Notes: generated from the sequence alone by a model not told the origin. Counted from the first letter of the stretch, positions 16,889 through 26,448 are shown. The stretch is 64,000 bases of DNA from Bradyrhizobium sp. AUGA SZCCT0176 (GCF_018130145.1 NZ_JAFCMB010000011.1:124001-188000); one strand, 5' to 3'. Numbers and translations: made by a program.

Positions 16889-18244
16889 TCAGTGTGCAGC
16901 CGCCGGCGCTGCCACACCCGCGGTTGAAGTCGGCCGGATCGTCAGGAGCAGGAGCAGCCCGGACAGAAGATAGAGCGCAATCACGAAATACATGCTGTAA
17001 GTATTGTCACCTGTGCTCCTGACAATGAGCCCGTTGATCGTCGGACTTATCGCCGGACCGAGGTTGCCGAGGCTGCTGATGAGCGCGAGGCCACCGGCGG
17101 CAGCTCCGACCGAGAGGTATTCGCTGATCAACGCAAAGAACAGCGGCGTAGCCGACGCTATTCCGATCACGGCGAACGACAGCGCCAGGAGCGATCCGAC
17201 CAGGTTGCCCTGCAGCAGCGTCGTCGCGAAGAGGCCGATCGCAGCAATCACCACACATGCTGCAAAATGCCAGCGCCGCTCGCGCCACTTGTCGGAATGC
17301 CGGCCGATCAGGATCATGCCGATGACACCGACCGCGTTAGGGATCGCCGCGTAGATCCCGACGAGCAACAGATCCTTGATCCCCCAACTCTGAATCAAGG
17401 TCGGCAGCCAGAACACCATCGTATAGGTAGCACCCAGCAGGAGCAGATAAACGAGCGACAGGGCATACACTTTCGGATCCCGCAGCAAGCCGCCGAACGT
17501 GCCGGCAGGCTCGCTTCCGACAGCCTTCACGCTATGCGCAAGGCTGTCTTCGAGCAGCTTCTTCTCGTCCTTCGAGAGCCAGGCAGCATTCGCGGGCTTG
17601 TCCTCCAGAAGGAAATACACCAGGAACCCAAGAATGACCGCCGGCAATCCCTGCACCAGGAACAGCCATTGCCAACCGTAAAGCCCGCTGACCCCGTCGA
17701 AATATTTCAAGGTAGCGCCGCAAAGCGGTCCGGCAAGCACGGAAATGATCGTGGTGGCGGACATAAAGATCGCGATGACCTGGCCGCGCCGCACCGATGG
17801 ATACCAATAGGTGAAATACAGAATGACACCTGGGAAAAAACCTGCCTCGAAGACACCGAGCAGGAATCGCAACACGTAGAACTGCAGTGGCGTGGACACG
17901 AACATCATGGCCGATGCGGTCAGACCCCAGAGCACCATGATACGCAACAGCGTCTTGCGCGCACCGATTTTCTCCAGCAGAAGGTTGCTCGGCACTTCAA
18001 ACAAAAAGTATCCGATAAAAAATATCCCCGCGCCCAGGCCGTAGACGGCATCATCGAACGGCAGAGTTTGCTTCATTTGCAGCTGCGCATAGCCGATATT
18101 GATGCGATCGAGATAGGCGATCATGTAAGCGATCAGCAGCAGCGGGATGAGGCGCCAGCTAACCTTCGAGAAAACCGCCTTGAGTTCCCCGCTCTCCAAC
18201 GCCAGCGATTGCGGCGAAGACGTCTGCGCGCCAGTCGGATGCAT
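16889..18244 (-). CDS. MFS transporter, anion:cation symporter (ACS) family
   Basis: ATG 18244, preceded by GGGAGGGAACC, gives 451 residues. Twelve membrane segments are apparent. Family landmarks are RLIPLLLIAYMIAYLDRINI and GYAQLQMKQ at the N-terminus, LGVFEAGFFPGVILYFTYWY, and GGLALISSLGNLGPAISPTI in the second half. These are typical of the phthalate/tartrate/D-galactonate ACS branch, which imports organic anions with protons. It is on the same strand as the wax ester synthase, 46 bases after that gene's stop, but no functional link is obvious. The substrate cannot be read from the sequence. Confidence 0.88.
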   Translation of the reverse strand: MHPTGAQTSSPQSLALESGELKAVFSKVSWRLIPLLLIAYMIAYLDRINIGYAQLQMKQTLPFDDAVYGLGAGIFFIGYFLFEVPSNLLLEKIGARKTLLRIMVLWGLTASAMMFVSTPLQFYVLRFLLGVFEAGFFPGVILYFTYWYPSVRRGQVIAIFMSATTIISVLAGPLCGATLKYFDGVSGLYGWQWLFLVQGLPAVILGFLVYFLLEDKPANAAWLSKDEKKLLEDSLAHSVKAVGSEPAGTFGGLLRDPKVYALSLVYLLLLGATYTMVFWLPTLIQSWGIKDLLLVGIYAAIPNAVGVIGMILIGRHSDKWRERRWHFAACVVIAAIGLFATTLLQGNLVGSLLALSFAVIGIASATPLFFALISEYLSVGAAAGGLALISSLGNLGPAISPTINGLIVRSTGDNTYSMYFVIALYLLSGLLLLLTIRPTSTAGVAAPAAAH

Positions 18245-18290
18245 GATGGTTCCCTCCCAAGGATTGCTTATCTTTATGTCAGTCAGCCTA

Positions 18291-19757
18291 TCATGCGGAT
18301 CGCCGGGATGCATCGGCACCTGATGCACCTCCAGGAGCCTGCTCGACCGGAGGCAGCGCCTCAATTTCGCGCAGCGCCGCACGCAGGTGCTCCACCAGCT
18401 CGTAGGACTCTTCCTGCGACAACACGCGGCGACAGGCAGTGAGGCCAAACTCCAGCAGGCCGGCGTAGCTTTGCACCGTGATGTTCAGCGCGCTGCCATG
18501 GTACGGGATCGACACCGGGTGGTAATGCACCATCCGCGCTCCGGCCATGTAGAGCGGCGTCGGCGGGCCCGGGACATTGGAGATGAGGACATTGCCGGCG
18601 GCAGGCGCGCGACTCGCGAAGTTGGAGCGGCCGAGCAACGAGGCGAGCCCGGTCATCAGCCATGGCGAGCCCGTGATCGGCACGTTGACCCCGAGGACCG
18701 GTTTGAGCTCGCGCACCACCGCTTTCGCGGCCTCGGACGAGGCATGGATCGCCTTGAAGCGCGCCGGAATATCCTTGATGTCGGTTGCCAGGTCGACGCG
18801 GACGATCGACACTTGGTTGTTCATCGCGCTGTCGCCTTCCGTGCGAAGGCTCACGGGAACCACCGCGATGAGCGTTTCCTTTGGAAGCAGATCGCGCTCC
18901 TTGAGGAAGCGATCCAGCGCGACGCTGCACACGGCCATGACGATGGTGTTGACGGTGCCGCCGACTCGCTTGCCGAGTTGCTTGATGTCCGCCAGCGGCA
19001 ACGACAGCGTCGTGTAGGAGCGCTGGTTGGTGATCGAATCGTTGAAGATCGTCCTTGGTGCAAGGCCAAGATTCAGCGAGCGCTCGCCGCCGGTCGTGCG
19101 CTGGTTGGCGACCACGGTTGCCGCCGCGGTTAGCGCCTTGGCAGCGGTTGGCAGCAGATCCGCCAGCTTGCGATACTGTTCGGCCGAATTGGCAACCGCC
19201 GCTTGCAGCAGTTCGGTGACGCCAAGCTGGTAGGAGACGCCGCCGCGCTTGCGGCGTGGCGGCGGCACCTCGCGCATCTGCGGCGAGACATCATAGAGCA
19301 CCTTTGCAAGCTCGACCCCGGCCTTGCCGTCGACGCCGCTGTGGTGGGCCTTGGAGTAGAATGCGACCTGTCCGTTCTCGAGACCCTCGATGACGTACAT
19401 CTCCCACAACGGCCGGCTGCGGTCGAGCAGTGTGGAATGCAGCCTCGCGATCAACTGCTCAAGCTGCGCCATCGTGCCGGGGCGGCGCAGCGTAACGCTG
19501 CGCACATGATAGTCGAGGTCGATATCATCGTCCTCGATCCATACCGGTTCGGCGAGTTCGAAAGGCATCTGCGCCAGTTTGCGGCAAAGTACGGAAGCCA
19601 GATGCAGGCGCTTGCCAAGCATGGCCTTCACTTCTTCGTAGTAGTCGCCCTGATATCCGTCGGGAAGCTCGAACAGCATCAGGCTGCCGACATGCATCGG
19701 CGTCTCCGGCGTTTCGAGATGCAGGAAGGAGGCATCCATGCCGCTGAGTTGATCCAT
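18291..19757 (-). CDS. Wax ester synthase / acyl-CoA:diacylglycerol acyltransferase (WS/DGAT)
   Basis: ATG 19757 has AAGGAG 8 bases upstream and opens MDQLSGMDASFLHLETPETP, the canonical family start; in-frame starts further up are less likely. The 488-residue protein has the catalytic HHSGVDG (HHxxxDG), the SRPLWEMYVIEGL motif and a C-terminal NVPGPPTPLYMAGA. It esterifies acyl-CoA with a fatty alcohol or diacylglycerol, making wax ester or triacylglycerol at the membrane. Upstream on the same strand are an acyl-CoA ligase, a phasin and a hydrolase, consistent with a storage-lipid operon. The family is common in actinobacteria and gammaproteobacteria and less expected here. Confidence 0.92.
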   Translation of the reverse strand: MDQLSGMDASFLHLETPETPMHVGSLMLFELPDGYQGDYYEEVKAMLGKRLHLASVLCRKLAQMPFELAEPVWIEDDDIDLDYHVRSVTLRRPGTMAQLEQLIARLHSTLLDRSRPLWEMYVIEGLENGQVAFYSKAHHSGVDGKAGVELAKVLYDVSPQMREVPPPRRKRGGVSYQLGVTELLQAAVANSAEQYRKLADLLPTAAKALTAAATVVANQRTTGGERSLNLGLAPRTIFNDSITNQRSYTTLSLPLADIKQLGKRVGGTVNTIVMAVCSVALDRFLKERDLLPKETLIAVVPVSLRTEGDSAMNNQVSIVRVDLATDIKDIPARFKAIHASSEAAKAVVRELKPVLGVNVPITGSPWLMTGLASLLGRSNFASRAPAAGNVLISNVPGPPTPLYMAGARMVHYHPVSIPYHGSALNITVQSYAGLLEFGLTACRRVLSQEESYELVEHLRAALREIEALPPVEQAPGGASGADASRRSA

Positions 19758-19812
19758 CCTCATCGCTCCTTTGCGGTGTCGAGAAATTGTGCGCATCCGG
19801 CACTGAAGCGTT

Positions 19813-21534
19813 TCATTCTGCTGCTCCCACGCGTCTCACGCGCCGGCGCTCCTCTTCGTCATACAAATCCTTCTTCGAAATCTTTCCCACGGCGGTCTTC
19901 GGCAACTCGGGGCAAATTTCAAGCGCCTGCACCATTTCGTGTTTGCCGAGCTTGTCCTTCAGGAACGCCTGAAGCTCACCGAGCGAAGGCGCCGCCACAC
20001 CGGCTTTCAGCTTGATGAAGGCCTTGGGTGATTGGCCGCGGTAATGGTCATGGATGCCGATTACCGCGACTTCCTCGACCGAGGGATGCATGTAAATCGC
20101 CTCTTCGAGCACGCGCGGATAGACGTTGTAGCCGCTGCACAGCAGCATGTCATTGGTGCGATCGACGATGAATATGAACCCGTCCTGGTCCATGTAACCG
20201 ACGTCGCCGGTGCGCAGGAAGCCATCGGACGTGGTGACATCGGCGGTCGCCTGCGGATTGTTCCAGTAACCCTTCATGACGTTGGCGCCCATGACGCAGA
20301 TTTCCCCGCGCTCGCCGAGTGGGACATACTGCGCCGTACCATCGAGACCTAGGAACTTTATCACGATGCCGGGCGCCGGCATCCCGCATGACCCGGCCTT
20401 CCGCATGCCGCCCGATTGCGCCGGCGTAAAGGTGCCGCTCGGCGAGGTTTCGGTCATGCCCCAGCCTTCGGTCAGATGGCAGCCGGTGATATCTGCGAAC
20501 CGTTGCGCCACTTCGAGTGGCAGCGGCGCCCCGCCCGAGCCGCAATATTTGAGCGAGCGAAGGCTGTGATTTGGCGTCTCCGGATGGTTGATCAGCGCTG
20601 TGAACATTGTCGGCACGCCGCAGAACACGCTGATCTGCTTGTGCGAAATTTCCGCCAGCGCGGCCTCAGGGTCGAAGCGCACATGCTGGATGATTTCGGC
20701 GCCGGCGAGGATGCCGAACAGCACGTTCACGGTCAGCGCATAGATGTGAAAGGGCGGCAGCACGGCGAGCATCCGCTCCTGCCCTTCGACGAGCACCGGC
20801 GGATTGCCGCGCGTCGTCTCCCAGAACTGCTGGCAGGCCGCCGACAGATTGCCATGGGTCAGCATGGCGCCCTTGGGCAGGCCGGTCGTGCCCCCGGTAT
20901 ATTGCAGCACGGCGATCACTTCGCGCGGATCTGACATCGGGTGGTGTTCCGGCGCGCCGTCATTGGCGAGCAGGTCGGCAAAGCGAATGCGACTGTCGTC
21001 CCACGTCACATCGCTCACCTGCCCGGCCGCCTTCATCTGGCCTGCGAGCACGTCCGGCGACGCCGTCATCTCGGCCAGACTGCCGACGATCAGCTTCTGC
21101 AGCCTTGTCTTGCCGAGCATTCCCGCCATCTGCGGATACAGCGTGACATGGTCGAGCGTGATCAGGAAATCCGTCCGGCTATCCTCGATCTTGTGCTCGA
21201 GAACCTTGGCGGCATCGAGCGGCGAATAGTTGACCACCGTACCGCCGGCCTTCAGTACGCCGAAGAACGCGATGACGTAGTGCGGCGTGTTATGCAGGAA
21301 CAGGCCGACATGCACGCCCGGCCGGACGCCGAGTTGCTGAAGTCCCCGCGCCGCGCGATCCACCTGGTCGCCGAGCTCGCGATAGCTGAGACGCTTGCCC
21401 ATGAACTCGATCGCGGGCCGATCCGGCCATTTCGCGATGGTGTCATCGAGAATGTTCTGCACCGGCATCGAAACGATCTCGGCATCCCATCTCACACCCA
21501 CCGGGTAGGATTTGATCCAGGGCATGTCGTTCAT
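19813..21534 (-). CDS. Long-chain fatty-acid-CoA ligase (AMP-forming), FadD-like
   Basis: ATG 21534 is preceded by GGAGAAG with 6-base spacing, giving 573 residues. ANL-superfamily motifs are present: LQYTGGTTGLPKGAMLTHGN (P-loop, near residue 215), GWGMTETSPSG, TGDVGYMDQDGF and the C-terminal lysine in KTAVGKISKKDL. It activates a fatty acid to acyl-CoA via the acyl-adenylate. The adjacent WS/DGAT would use the acyl-CoA product, and the phasin gene lies 116 bases upstream. Chain-length preference cannot be read from the sequence. Confidence 0.92.
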   Translation of the reverse strand: MNDMPWIKSYPVGVRWDAEIVSMPVQNILDDTIAKWPDRPAIEFMGKRLSYRELGDQVDRAARGLQQLGVRPGVHVGLFLHNTPHYVIAFFGVLKAGGTVVNYSPLDAAKVLEHKIEDSRTDFLITLDHVTLYPQMAGMLGKTRLQKLIVGSLAEMTASPDVLAGQMKAAGQVSDVTWDDSRIRFADLLANDGAPEHHPMSDPREVIAVLQYTGGTTGLPKGAMLTHGNLSAACQQFWETTRGNPPVLVEGQERMLAVLPPFHIYALTVNVLFGILAGAEIIQHVRFDPEAALAEISHKQISVFCGVPTMFTALINHPETPNHSLRSLKYCGSGGAPLPLEVAQRFADITGCHLTEGWGMTETSPSGTFTPAQSGGMRKAGSCGMPAPGIVIKFLGLDGTAQYVPLGERGEICVMGANVMKGYWNNPQATADVTTSDGFLRTGDVGYMDQDGFIFIVDRTNDMLLCSGYNVYPRVLEEAIYMHPSVEEVAVIGIHDHYRGQSPKAFIKLKAGVAAPSLGELQAFLKDKLGKHEMVQALEICPELPKTAVGKISKKDLYDEEERRRVRRVGAAE

Positions 21535-21650
21535 CTTGAGCTTCTCCCAGAACAACGCACGTCTTCCGCCAGGTCGGCGTATCGGATGATCCGTCCGCCG
21601 CAGCAGCCTTACTGGCCGCAAGCCGCAACATCCGGACGGCCGGCGCTGAC

Positions 21651-22076
21651 TTACTTCGGCAGCAATAGTTTCTGCAGGTTGCCGAGATTTTCCTGCAAAC
21701 GGTCCTGAACGATCTTCCAGGCGTTGTTGCGCGACTGCGCTTCCATCGCAGACAGTTCGTTGAAATTCGCCAAGGCCTTTTCAACGCCAAGTTTGGCCGC
21801 TTCCGCCTGCTTGGTCAGGCTGTCCGCACCGCTCGCATCCTTGATCGCAGCCTGCCATTGCGCGAGCGTTTCTTGCAGGATCTCGTTGCGCCGCTCGACA
21901 AGCGCCGCAACCCCTGTATAAGCCTGCCGGTTTGCCTCGACCAGCGTCTCCATGTCCTTGCGCTGCCATTCGATCAGCGCCGCTATGTCGAGTCCGGGCG
22001 TTTGGAATTTCTCGGCAAATTTCCTGAGATCGTCGGACCACATCGCGCCGCCCGGCTGCTTGCTGTCTGCTTCCAT
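21651..22076 (-). CDS. Phasin family protein
   Basis: This 141-residue protein is mostly amphipathic helix. It has the phasin-type FAEKFQTPGLDIAALIEWQR motif followed by KDMETLVEANRQAYTGVAAL, ending in helical repeats rich in A, Q, L and K. Phasins coat polyhydroxyalkanoate granules. Lying between an alpha/beta hydrolase and an acyl-CoA ligase/WS-DGAT pair, it may instead or also coat neutral-lipid inclusions. The start is ATG 22076. Confidence 0.88.
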   Translation of the reverse strand: MEADSKQPGGAMWSDDLRKFAEKFQTPGLDIAALIEWQRKDMETLVEANRQAYTGVAALVERRNEILQETLAQWQAAIKDASGADSLTKQAEAAKLGVEKALANFNELSAMEAQSRNNAWKIVQDRLQENLGNLQKLLLPK

Positions 22077-22138
22077 GAAAAACCCTCCTCTTCGATTGAA
22101 CTCCGGCCGTGATCACGTCGCGGCAGAGGCCGCCAACC

Positions 22139-22954
22139 CTATGCGGCGAACGGGCCGGCATCGGAGCCGCCCGCGCTAGCCTGGTGATGCCGCCGCGGGT
22201 CCGGAAAAAGCAGGCGTTTCAGGCCGCTTCGGTCGAACGGCCACAATTCGCCTTCCCGCATCGCGAGCCGGTCCGCGATGGCATAGAGCGCGACGGGGTT
22301 GTGCCCGAGCCCGCAATGACTGCCTTCCACCTCGATATTCTCGGTTGTCGCGCTCTCTTGTTCACGACAGCCCTGCCACGCGACGATGCCATCGCTACGG
22401 CTGTAGATCGCGGTGCTTGGCACCGGAGGCGGCAGCTTCATGGCTTCGCGCCCGGGCCAGTCTTCCGCCCGGCGCCCGCTGAGGGTTTCATAGAGCTGCC
22501 AGGCGTTGCTTGCTTTGGGTTCGTTGGCGAAGGGGCTGCCGAGCGTGATCACCTGGCGTACCAGCGATGGCGTCCGTCGCGCCGCCTCGCGCGCAAAGAC
22601 GCCGCCTAGGCTCCAACCAATCAGGCTGACCTTGCGCTGATAGCGCGCGAACAGTTCCGCGAGCCGCTCGTCGATGCCGGGTTCTACGCCGGGATGTGGA
22701 CCATGGTTCGAGCCCTGCTTCCAGCCATGAGGTGCGTAGCCCAGGTCTTTCAGAAGTGTTCGCAGCGGTCGGGTCGAGACATCACTTGCCGCCAGGCCGG
22801 GCAACACAAGCACCGGATGGCCATCGCCACGCGGCGCCTGCCGCAGCAACGGATATGTCGCGAAGAACGCCTGCAACTCCCAAATGCCGCGCATCTCGAG
22901 CGCCAGCAGCAGCCGCGACGGCGGCCCGACGGGTTCGGTCGCCCGATCCATCAC
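22139..22954 (-). CDS. Alpha/beta hydrolase, lipase/esterase-like
   Basis: The 271-residue protein has HPVLVLPGLAASDVSTRPL near residue 45, the nucleophile elbow LIGWSLGGVFAREAA near residue 115, a candidate acid Asp in YSRSDGIVAW and a candidate His in GSHCGLGHNP. No signal peptide is visible. It heads a same-strand series with phasin, acyl-CoA ligase and WS/DGAT, so mobilisation or processing of storage lipid is a reasonable inference. The substrate is not known. Confidence 0.82.
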   Translation of the reverse strand: MMDRATEPVGPPSRLLLALEMRGIWELQAFFATYPLLRQAPRGDGHPVLVLPGLAASDVSTRPLRTLLKDLGYAPHGWKQGSNHGPHPGVEPGIDERLAELFARYQRKVSLIGWSLGGVFAREAARRTPSLVRQVITLGSPFANEPKASNAWQLYETLSGRRAEDWPGREAMKLPPPVPSTAIYSRSDGIVAWQGCREQESATTENIEVEGSHCGLGHNPVALYAIADRLAMREGELWPFDRSGLKRLLFPDPRRHHQASAGGSDAGPFAA

Positions 22955-23399
22955 AATTCCTCCCCTTTGAATGCAGCGCTCATGGCGCGCTCACATCAAG
23001 TCTTTGGCTTGATCGGGATCGGAACGCTCAGGTTCGGATCAGACCTCTCGTGCAGCTTGATTTGAGGTTACGGTAACGAGCGCCTCCGACCCTCGAAAGG
23101 TGCAAATGACCCGCTTGCCCGGTGAGTTTGGGACACAGCCCGCGATGCCAAGCTCTGCCGGATTCGTGCTGCACTGCAATCATTTAACGCGCGGCGACTG
23201 CTGCATGCATGATGCTTGGCTGGAAAACGCCCTGACGATCGGGTGTCCTGAACGCAGCGCGAGCCCGGACACAAAATCGCGAAAACAACCCCATGCAAAG
23301 TAGAAAAACCCGGCCTTGCAGCACCCCTGCTGCTGGCGTCCGGGGCACGAGAAGAAAATGGTCCGTCGTCCCGGCTCCACCTCATCTCGTTCCGCCTAG
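22955..23399. other. Intergenic region upstream of the lipid-storage genes
   Basis: This 445-base gap holds short open frames on both strands but none with a recognisable domain, good ribosome site or family resemblance. It should contain the promoter of the hydrolase-phasin-ligase-WS/DGAT series. I see no RNA gene or clear terminator. Confidence 0.4.
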
Positions 23400-24479
23400 C
23401 TAGATGCCAAGCGAAAGCCGGAAATCAGACGGACTCTTTCCCGTCCACCGCAGAAACGCGTGCCGGAAATTGGCGGCGTCGCTGTATCCCAGCCGATTGG
23501 CGATTTCCTCATTGGTCATTTTCGTCTTGCGAAGGTACTCGATGGCAAGATGCATCCGCACCTCGGCCAGGATATCGCGGTAAGCCGTCCCTTCCACCTC
23601 CAGCCTGCGGCGCAGCGCCCGCGGATGCATCGAGAGCTTCTCGGCAACAACTTCGATGCCGGGGTATCGGCCGCGCAGTTCGATCAGCATCCGCCGAACG
23701 TCCGCCGCGACGCCGCCTCCGCGATTGACCTCAGCCAGGATTTGCTCGCACATCTCGCGCGCCATGGCGTGACTGCGCGGGTCGGCGAGCGATACCGGAC
23801 CATCAGCTGTCGCCAAATCATAGCCATAGGCGTTGCTTCGCTGCGTGAACAGAACCGGACATGCGAACAGTTCGTCGTAGAAGGCGACATGCTGCGGCGT
23901 CGCATACACGACGGCGACGTGCGAGTATCTGAATGATGGCCCGACCAGATCCCGGGCGATCATCAAATGTGCCGCCAGCGCGAACTCCACCGCAAACCGA
24001 TAGGCGTCCTCGGTGGGGTCCACCCAATGCCGCGGCTCGACGGTGCACAGCACGGTCGTCTCGTCATAGGCATTGCTGGCATCGCAGAACGGGCCGATCA
24101 CACGGATGTAGCGGTTGGCGAAATCGCGGGCGTCGGCGTAGGTGGGACTGCTCAGCAGCGCGTATCCGTACATTCCATACGTCGTGACGTGCATGCGCTG
24201 ACCCGCGCGGAGCGCGATGGCAGAATCTTTCGACAGGCGGAGGGCGTTGCGAATCACCGTATCGAGTTGCCGATACGAAATCTGGGTGGTGTGTGCCTCC
24301 AGCTGGGACCGATCGAGTCCAGTACCGTCCAGTGTTTCGGACGCATCGACACCTTGCGCGTTCAACTCCGAAACGATCGCGGCGATCGAATGCGGTGAAT
24401 AGATGCGCTGCACGAAGTCTTGCCGCGACAGGCCGCATGATTCACCGTCCTGTTTTTGCGACTTGCCTCCTTCCCTCAT
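23400..24479 (-). CDS. AraC-family transcriptional regulator with Arabinose_bd-type N-terminus
   Basis: The 359-residue protein has an N-terminal sensor domain typical of the OruR/ArgR-like AraC branch (QISYRQLDTVIRNALRLSKD, then GMYGYALLSSPTYADARDFA). The C-terminal double helix-turn-helix is at about residues 255-355 (VVAEKLSMHPRALRRRLEVE, then TNEEIANRLGYSDAANFRHA and FLRWTGKSPSDFR). It lies upstream of the storage-lipid genes on the same strand, 445 bases away, and may regulate them. The effector is unknown. Confidence 0.9.
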   Translation of the reverse strand: MREGGKSQKQDGESCGLSRQDFVQRIYSPHSIAAIVSELNAQGVDASETLDGTGLDRSQLEAHTTQISYRQLDTVIRNALRLSKDSAIALRAGQRMHVTTYGMYGYALLSSPTYADARDFANRYIRVIGPFCDASNAYDETTVLCTVEPRHWVDPTEDAYRFAVEFALAAHLMIARDLVGPSFRYSHVAVVYATPQHVAFYDELFACPVLFTQRSNAYGYDLATADGPVSLADPRSHAMAREMCEQILAEVNRGGGVAADVRRMLIELRGRYPGIEVVAEKLSMHPRALRRRLEVEGTAYRDILAEVRMHLAIEYLRKTKMTNEEIANRLGYSDAANFRHAFLRWTGKSPSDFRLSLGI

Positions 24480-24669
24480 AGCCGTGCCCTACCCGCGCCG
24501 CTCTCCTGTTGCCAGCGGCCAGAAAGACACACTACCCACCGCGCTCGGCACAGACAACGCCGATCGGACACCTCAACTCGGTGTTCTCCTCGACCCGGCG
24601 GTCTTCCGATTCTATTTGACCATCTTGGATTTGAGGCCATTCAGTCATTTTAGCGCCGGCAGTTCGGGA

Positions 24670-24760
24670 CCGGTGCGCAGGACCCGTAACCCGCGCATCA
24701 TTCTGAATGAGGCGTAGAGGCATCGGCTGGCTTATTTGCATCGCAATCGGCGAGCCTGGA
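24670..24760. repeat. Dispersed repeat, copy A
   Basis: The core GGACCCGTAACCCGCGCATC and the following CGTAGAGG, CATCGGCTGGCTTATTTGCA and GGCGAGCCTGG align in order with the copy at 31520-31614. Read on the minus strand, both copies encode a similar peptide (QNDARVTGPAHR here, QNDARITGPVHR there). The copies are diverged and both lie upstream of plus-strand genes. Confidence 0.75.
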
Positions 24761-24959
24761 GCCGAGCTCGGTTACGCCCTTTCGCAAGTTCGGTTCGGAA
24801 CGAGCCCCGAAAGTCGTCTTCATGGATCGCGATGCTTGTTCGCCGCGGTTCCAGCTTCCGTAAAGGCAGAGGCGAGGTCCGCATGCTGCCGGTTCACCAT
24901 CGCGCTTCGATGATTGATCGGACCTCAAGGCAGCCTCTTCGAACTCGTTGCGGTTGCGT

Positions 24960-25130
24960 CGCTATCCTCCGGCCGACGGGAGATCCCACCATGAGTTTGT
25001 CGATGATATCGCTCCGGGTGATCGGATGAGCTGGCGACCCCGCACCGTGCAGCAACGCCGCACGGGTGGGCTCGTAGATCAGATGGCCGAGGAAGCGCAG
25101 CCCGAGACCGACCGCGCGACGGACACCTGC
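24960..25130 (-). pseudogene. Possible decayed gene fragment
   Basis: The minus strand reads VRRAVGLGLRFLGHLIYEPT followed by RAALLHGAGSPAHPITRSD and IIDKLMVGSPVGRR. The frame uses GC-rich third positions like the real genes around it, but no credible start, full-length frame or neighbouring partner is present. I do not recognise the parent family. Confidence 0.3.
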
Positions 25131-25345
25131 ACCATTACTTCAGGTCTGCGGGTGGATCGCAGCACCAAACCTCTTCCTAAGAGATTGAGATAACTATATT
25201 TTTATAATTCGTAGAAACTGGACTTCTGTCAAAATACAAATGTTCTTTGCATTTTTCATATGTTGCATCTCATAGAATACGAATGTAAGAGAGCACAATA
25301 GGAATGTCCCACAAGGGGACCCGGTACAAGCCGGGTGCAGGGTTG

Positions 25346-26368
25346 ATGAGCCGAGCTCTCTTCATCGACGGCGCCAAAAAAGCGCGGGTAGCGCAGTTCA
25401 ATCTGCGCGAGGGCCGCGAGGACGAAGTCCTGATGGATGTCGCCTCGGTCGGCGTCTGCGGCAGCGATCTGCATTATTTCAAGGACGGCGGTATCGGCAG
25501 CACGCTTATCAACGAACCCTTTGTCCCCGGGCATGAGTTCGGCGGCTATCTCTGTCAGGACGTCGAGGAACTCGGTCTCACGCGCGGCCAGCTCGTTGCC
25601 GTCGATCCAAACAAGGCATGCGGTCGGTGCGAATGGTGCCATGAGGGCCATCCCAACCTCTGCCCCAACGTTGAGTTCATTGGAGCTCCTCCCTTCGACG
25701 GCGCGATGACGGAGCGCATCTGGGCACCAAGGTCGCAGCTCGTCGCGTTGCCGAATGGCTTCGACGCGCTGGACGCCGTCATGCTGGAGCCGCTCGGCGT
25801 CGCCATTCACGCCGTCGGGCTCGCCAAGCCGCGCATGCTCGAACGCGTGGCCGTGCTGGGCTGCGGCCCGATCGGCCTGCTCATCGTCCAGGTGTTGAAA
25901 GCTGCCGGCGCCGGTGAGGTTCTCGCCTGCGATCCGCTGCCGCATCGCCGCGCAATGGCCGAAAAGATCGGCGCCGATCGCGTCGGTGAAAGCGCCGCCG
26001 ACATTGCCGAATGGTCCAAGGGCGGCTGCCCCCTTGTGCTGGAAGCGACAAATTCGCCGTTCGGCTTCCGCGACGCCGTAACCGCGACGCGCATCGGCGG
26101 GCGGATCGTGCTTGTCGGCATTCCCGACGGCGACATTTACACCTTGCCCGCCGCGGACGCCCGCCGCCGCGGCCTGAACATCAAGTTCGCGCGGCGGATG
26201 GGCGACGTCTATCCGCGCGCCATTGAGTTCCTCGCAGCGGGGAAGATCGACGTACGCTCGATCGTCACCCACCGCGTCGCGCTGGAGGAAGCGCCCGGCG
26301 TGTTCACGGCACTTGCCGAGAATGCGCCCGGCTACGTCAAGGTCCTCGTCGATCTGAAGGGGAGTTGA
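25346..26368 (+). CDS. Zinc-dependent polyol/alcohol dehydrogenase (MDR family, sorbitol/idonate DH-like)
   Basis: I choose ATG 25346 (MSRALFIDGAKKARVAQFNL), 340 residues; an upstream in-frame ATG at 25304 has no well-spaced ribosome site. Catalytic zinc ligands are the Cys in VGVCGSDLHYF and the His-Glu in PGHEFGGYL. Structural zinc cysteines are in KACGRCEWCHEGHPNLC. The NAD site is VLGCGPIGLLIVQVLKAAGA. This is the L-idonate/sorbitol/xylitol dehydrogenase branch. It probably oxidises a sugar alcohol or sugar acid to a ketose that the downstream FGGY kinase then phosphorylates. It leads an operon with the SorC regulator 80 bases downstream. Confidence 0.88.
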   Translation: MSRALFIDGAKKARVAQFNLREGREDEVLMDVASVGVCGSDLHYFKDGGIGSTLINEPFVPGHEFGGYLCQDVEELGLTRGQLVAVDPNKACGRCEWCHEGHPNLCPNVEFIGAPPFDGAMTERIWAPRSQLVALPNGFDALDAVMLEPLGVAIHAVGLAKPRMLERVAVLGCGPIGLLIVQVLKAAGAGEVLACDPLPHRRAMAEKIGADRVGESAADIAEWSKGGCPLVLEATNSPFGFRDAVTATRIGGRIVLVGIPDGDIYTLPAADARRRGLNIKFARRMGDVYPRAIEFLAAGKIDVRSIVTHRVALEEAPGVFTALAENAPGYVKVLVDLKGS

Positions 26369-26448
26369 ACCGACGCCGGAATGACACCTGGCCGCCACTA
26401 ACAAATGGGAGCATCACGATGAAGCCGGCGTATGCGTGAGGTGAGGCC

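Larger units (their letters stand above)
24480..25345. other. Long intergenic region with a dispersed repeat and possible gene debris
   Basis: No intact gene is convincing in these 866 bases. About 24670-24760 is a diverged copy of the repeat at 31520-31614. About 24960-25130 on the minus strand reads coding-like without a start or stop of its own. The last 150 bases are AT-rich (around 25190-25300) and should hold the promoter of the dehydrogenase-SorC-kinase operon. I see no tRNA or terminator. Confidence 0.45.

Noticed and set aside
21541..21650. Inverted repeat CCGTCCG / CGGACGG as a terminator of the phasin gene
   Set aside because: The arms are only 7 bases, the loop is over 30 bases and no T-run follows.
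22955..23399. Small minus-strand gene of about 105 residues
   Set aside because: The frame at 23068-23385 has a composition rich in R, S and A, no good ribosome site and no recognisable family.
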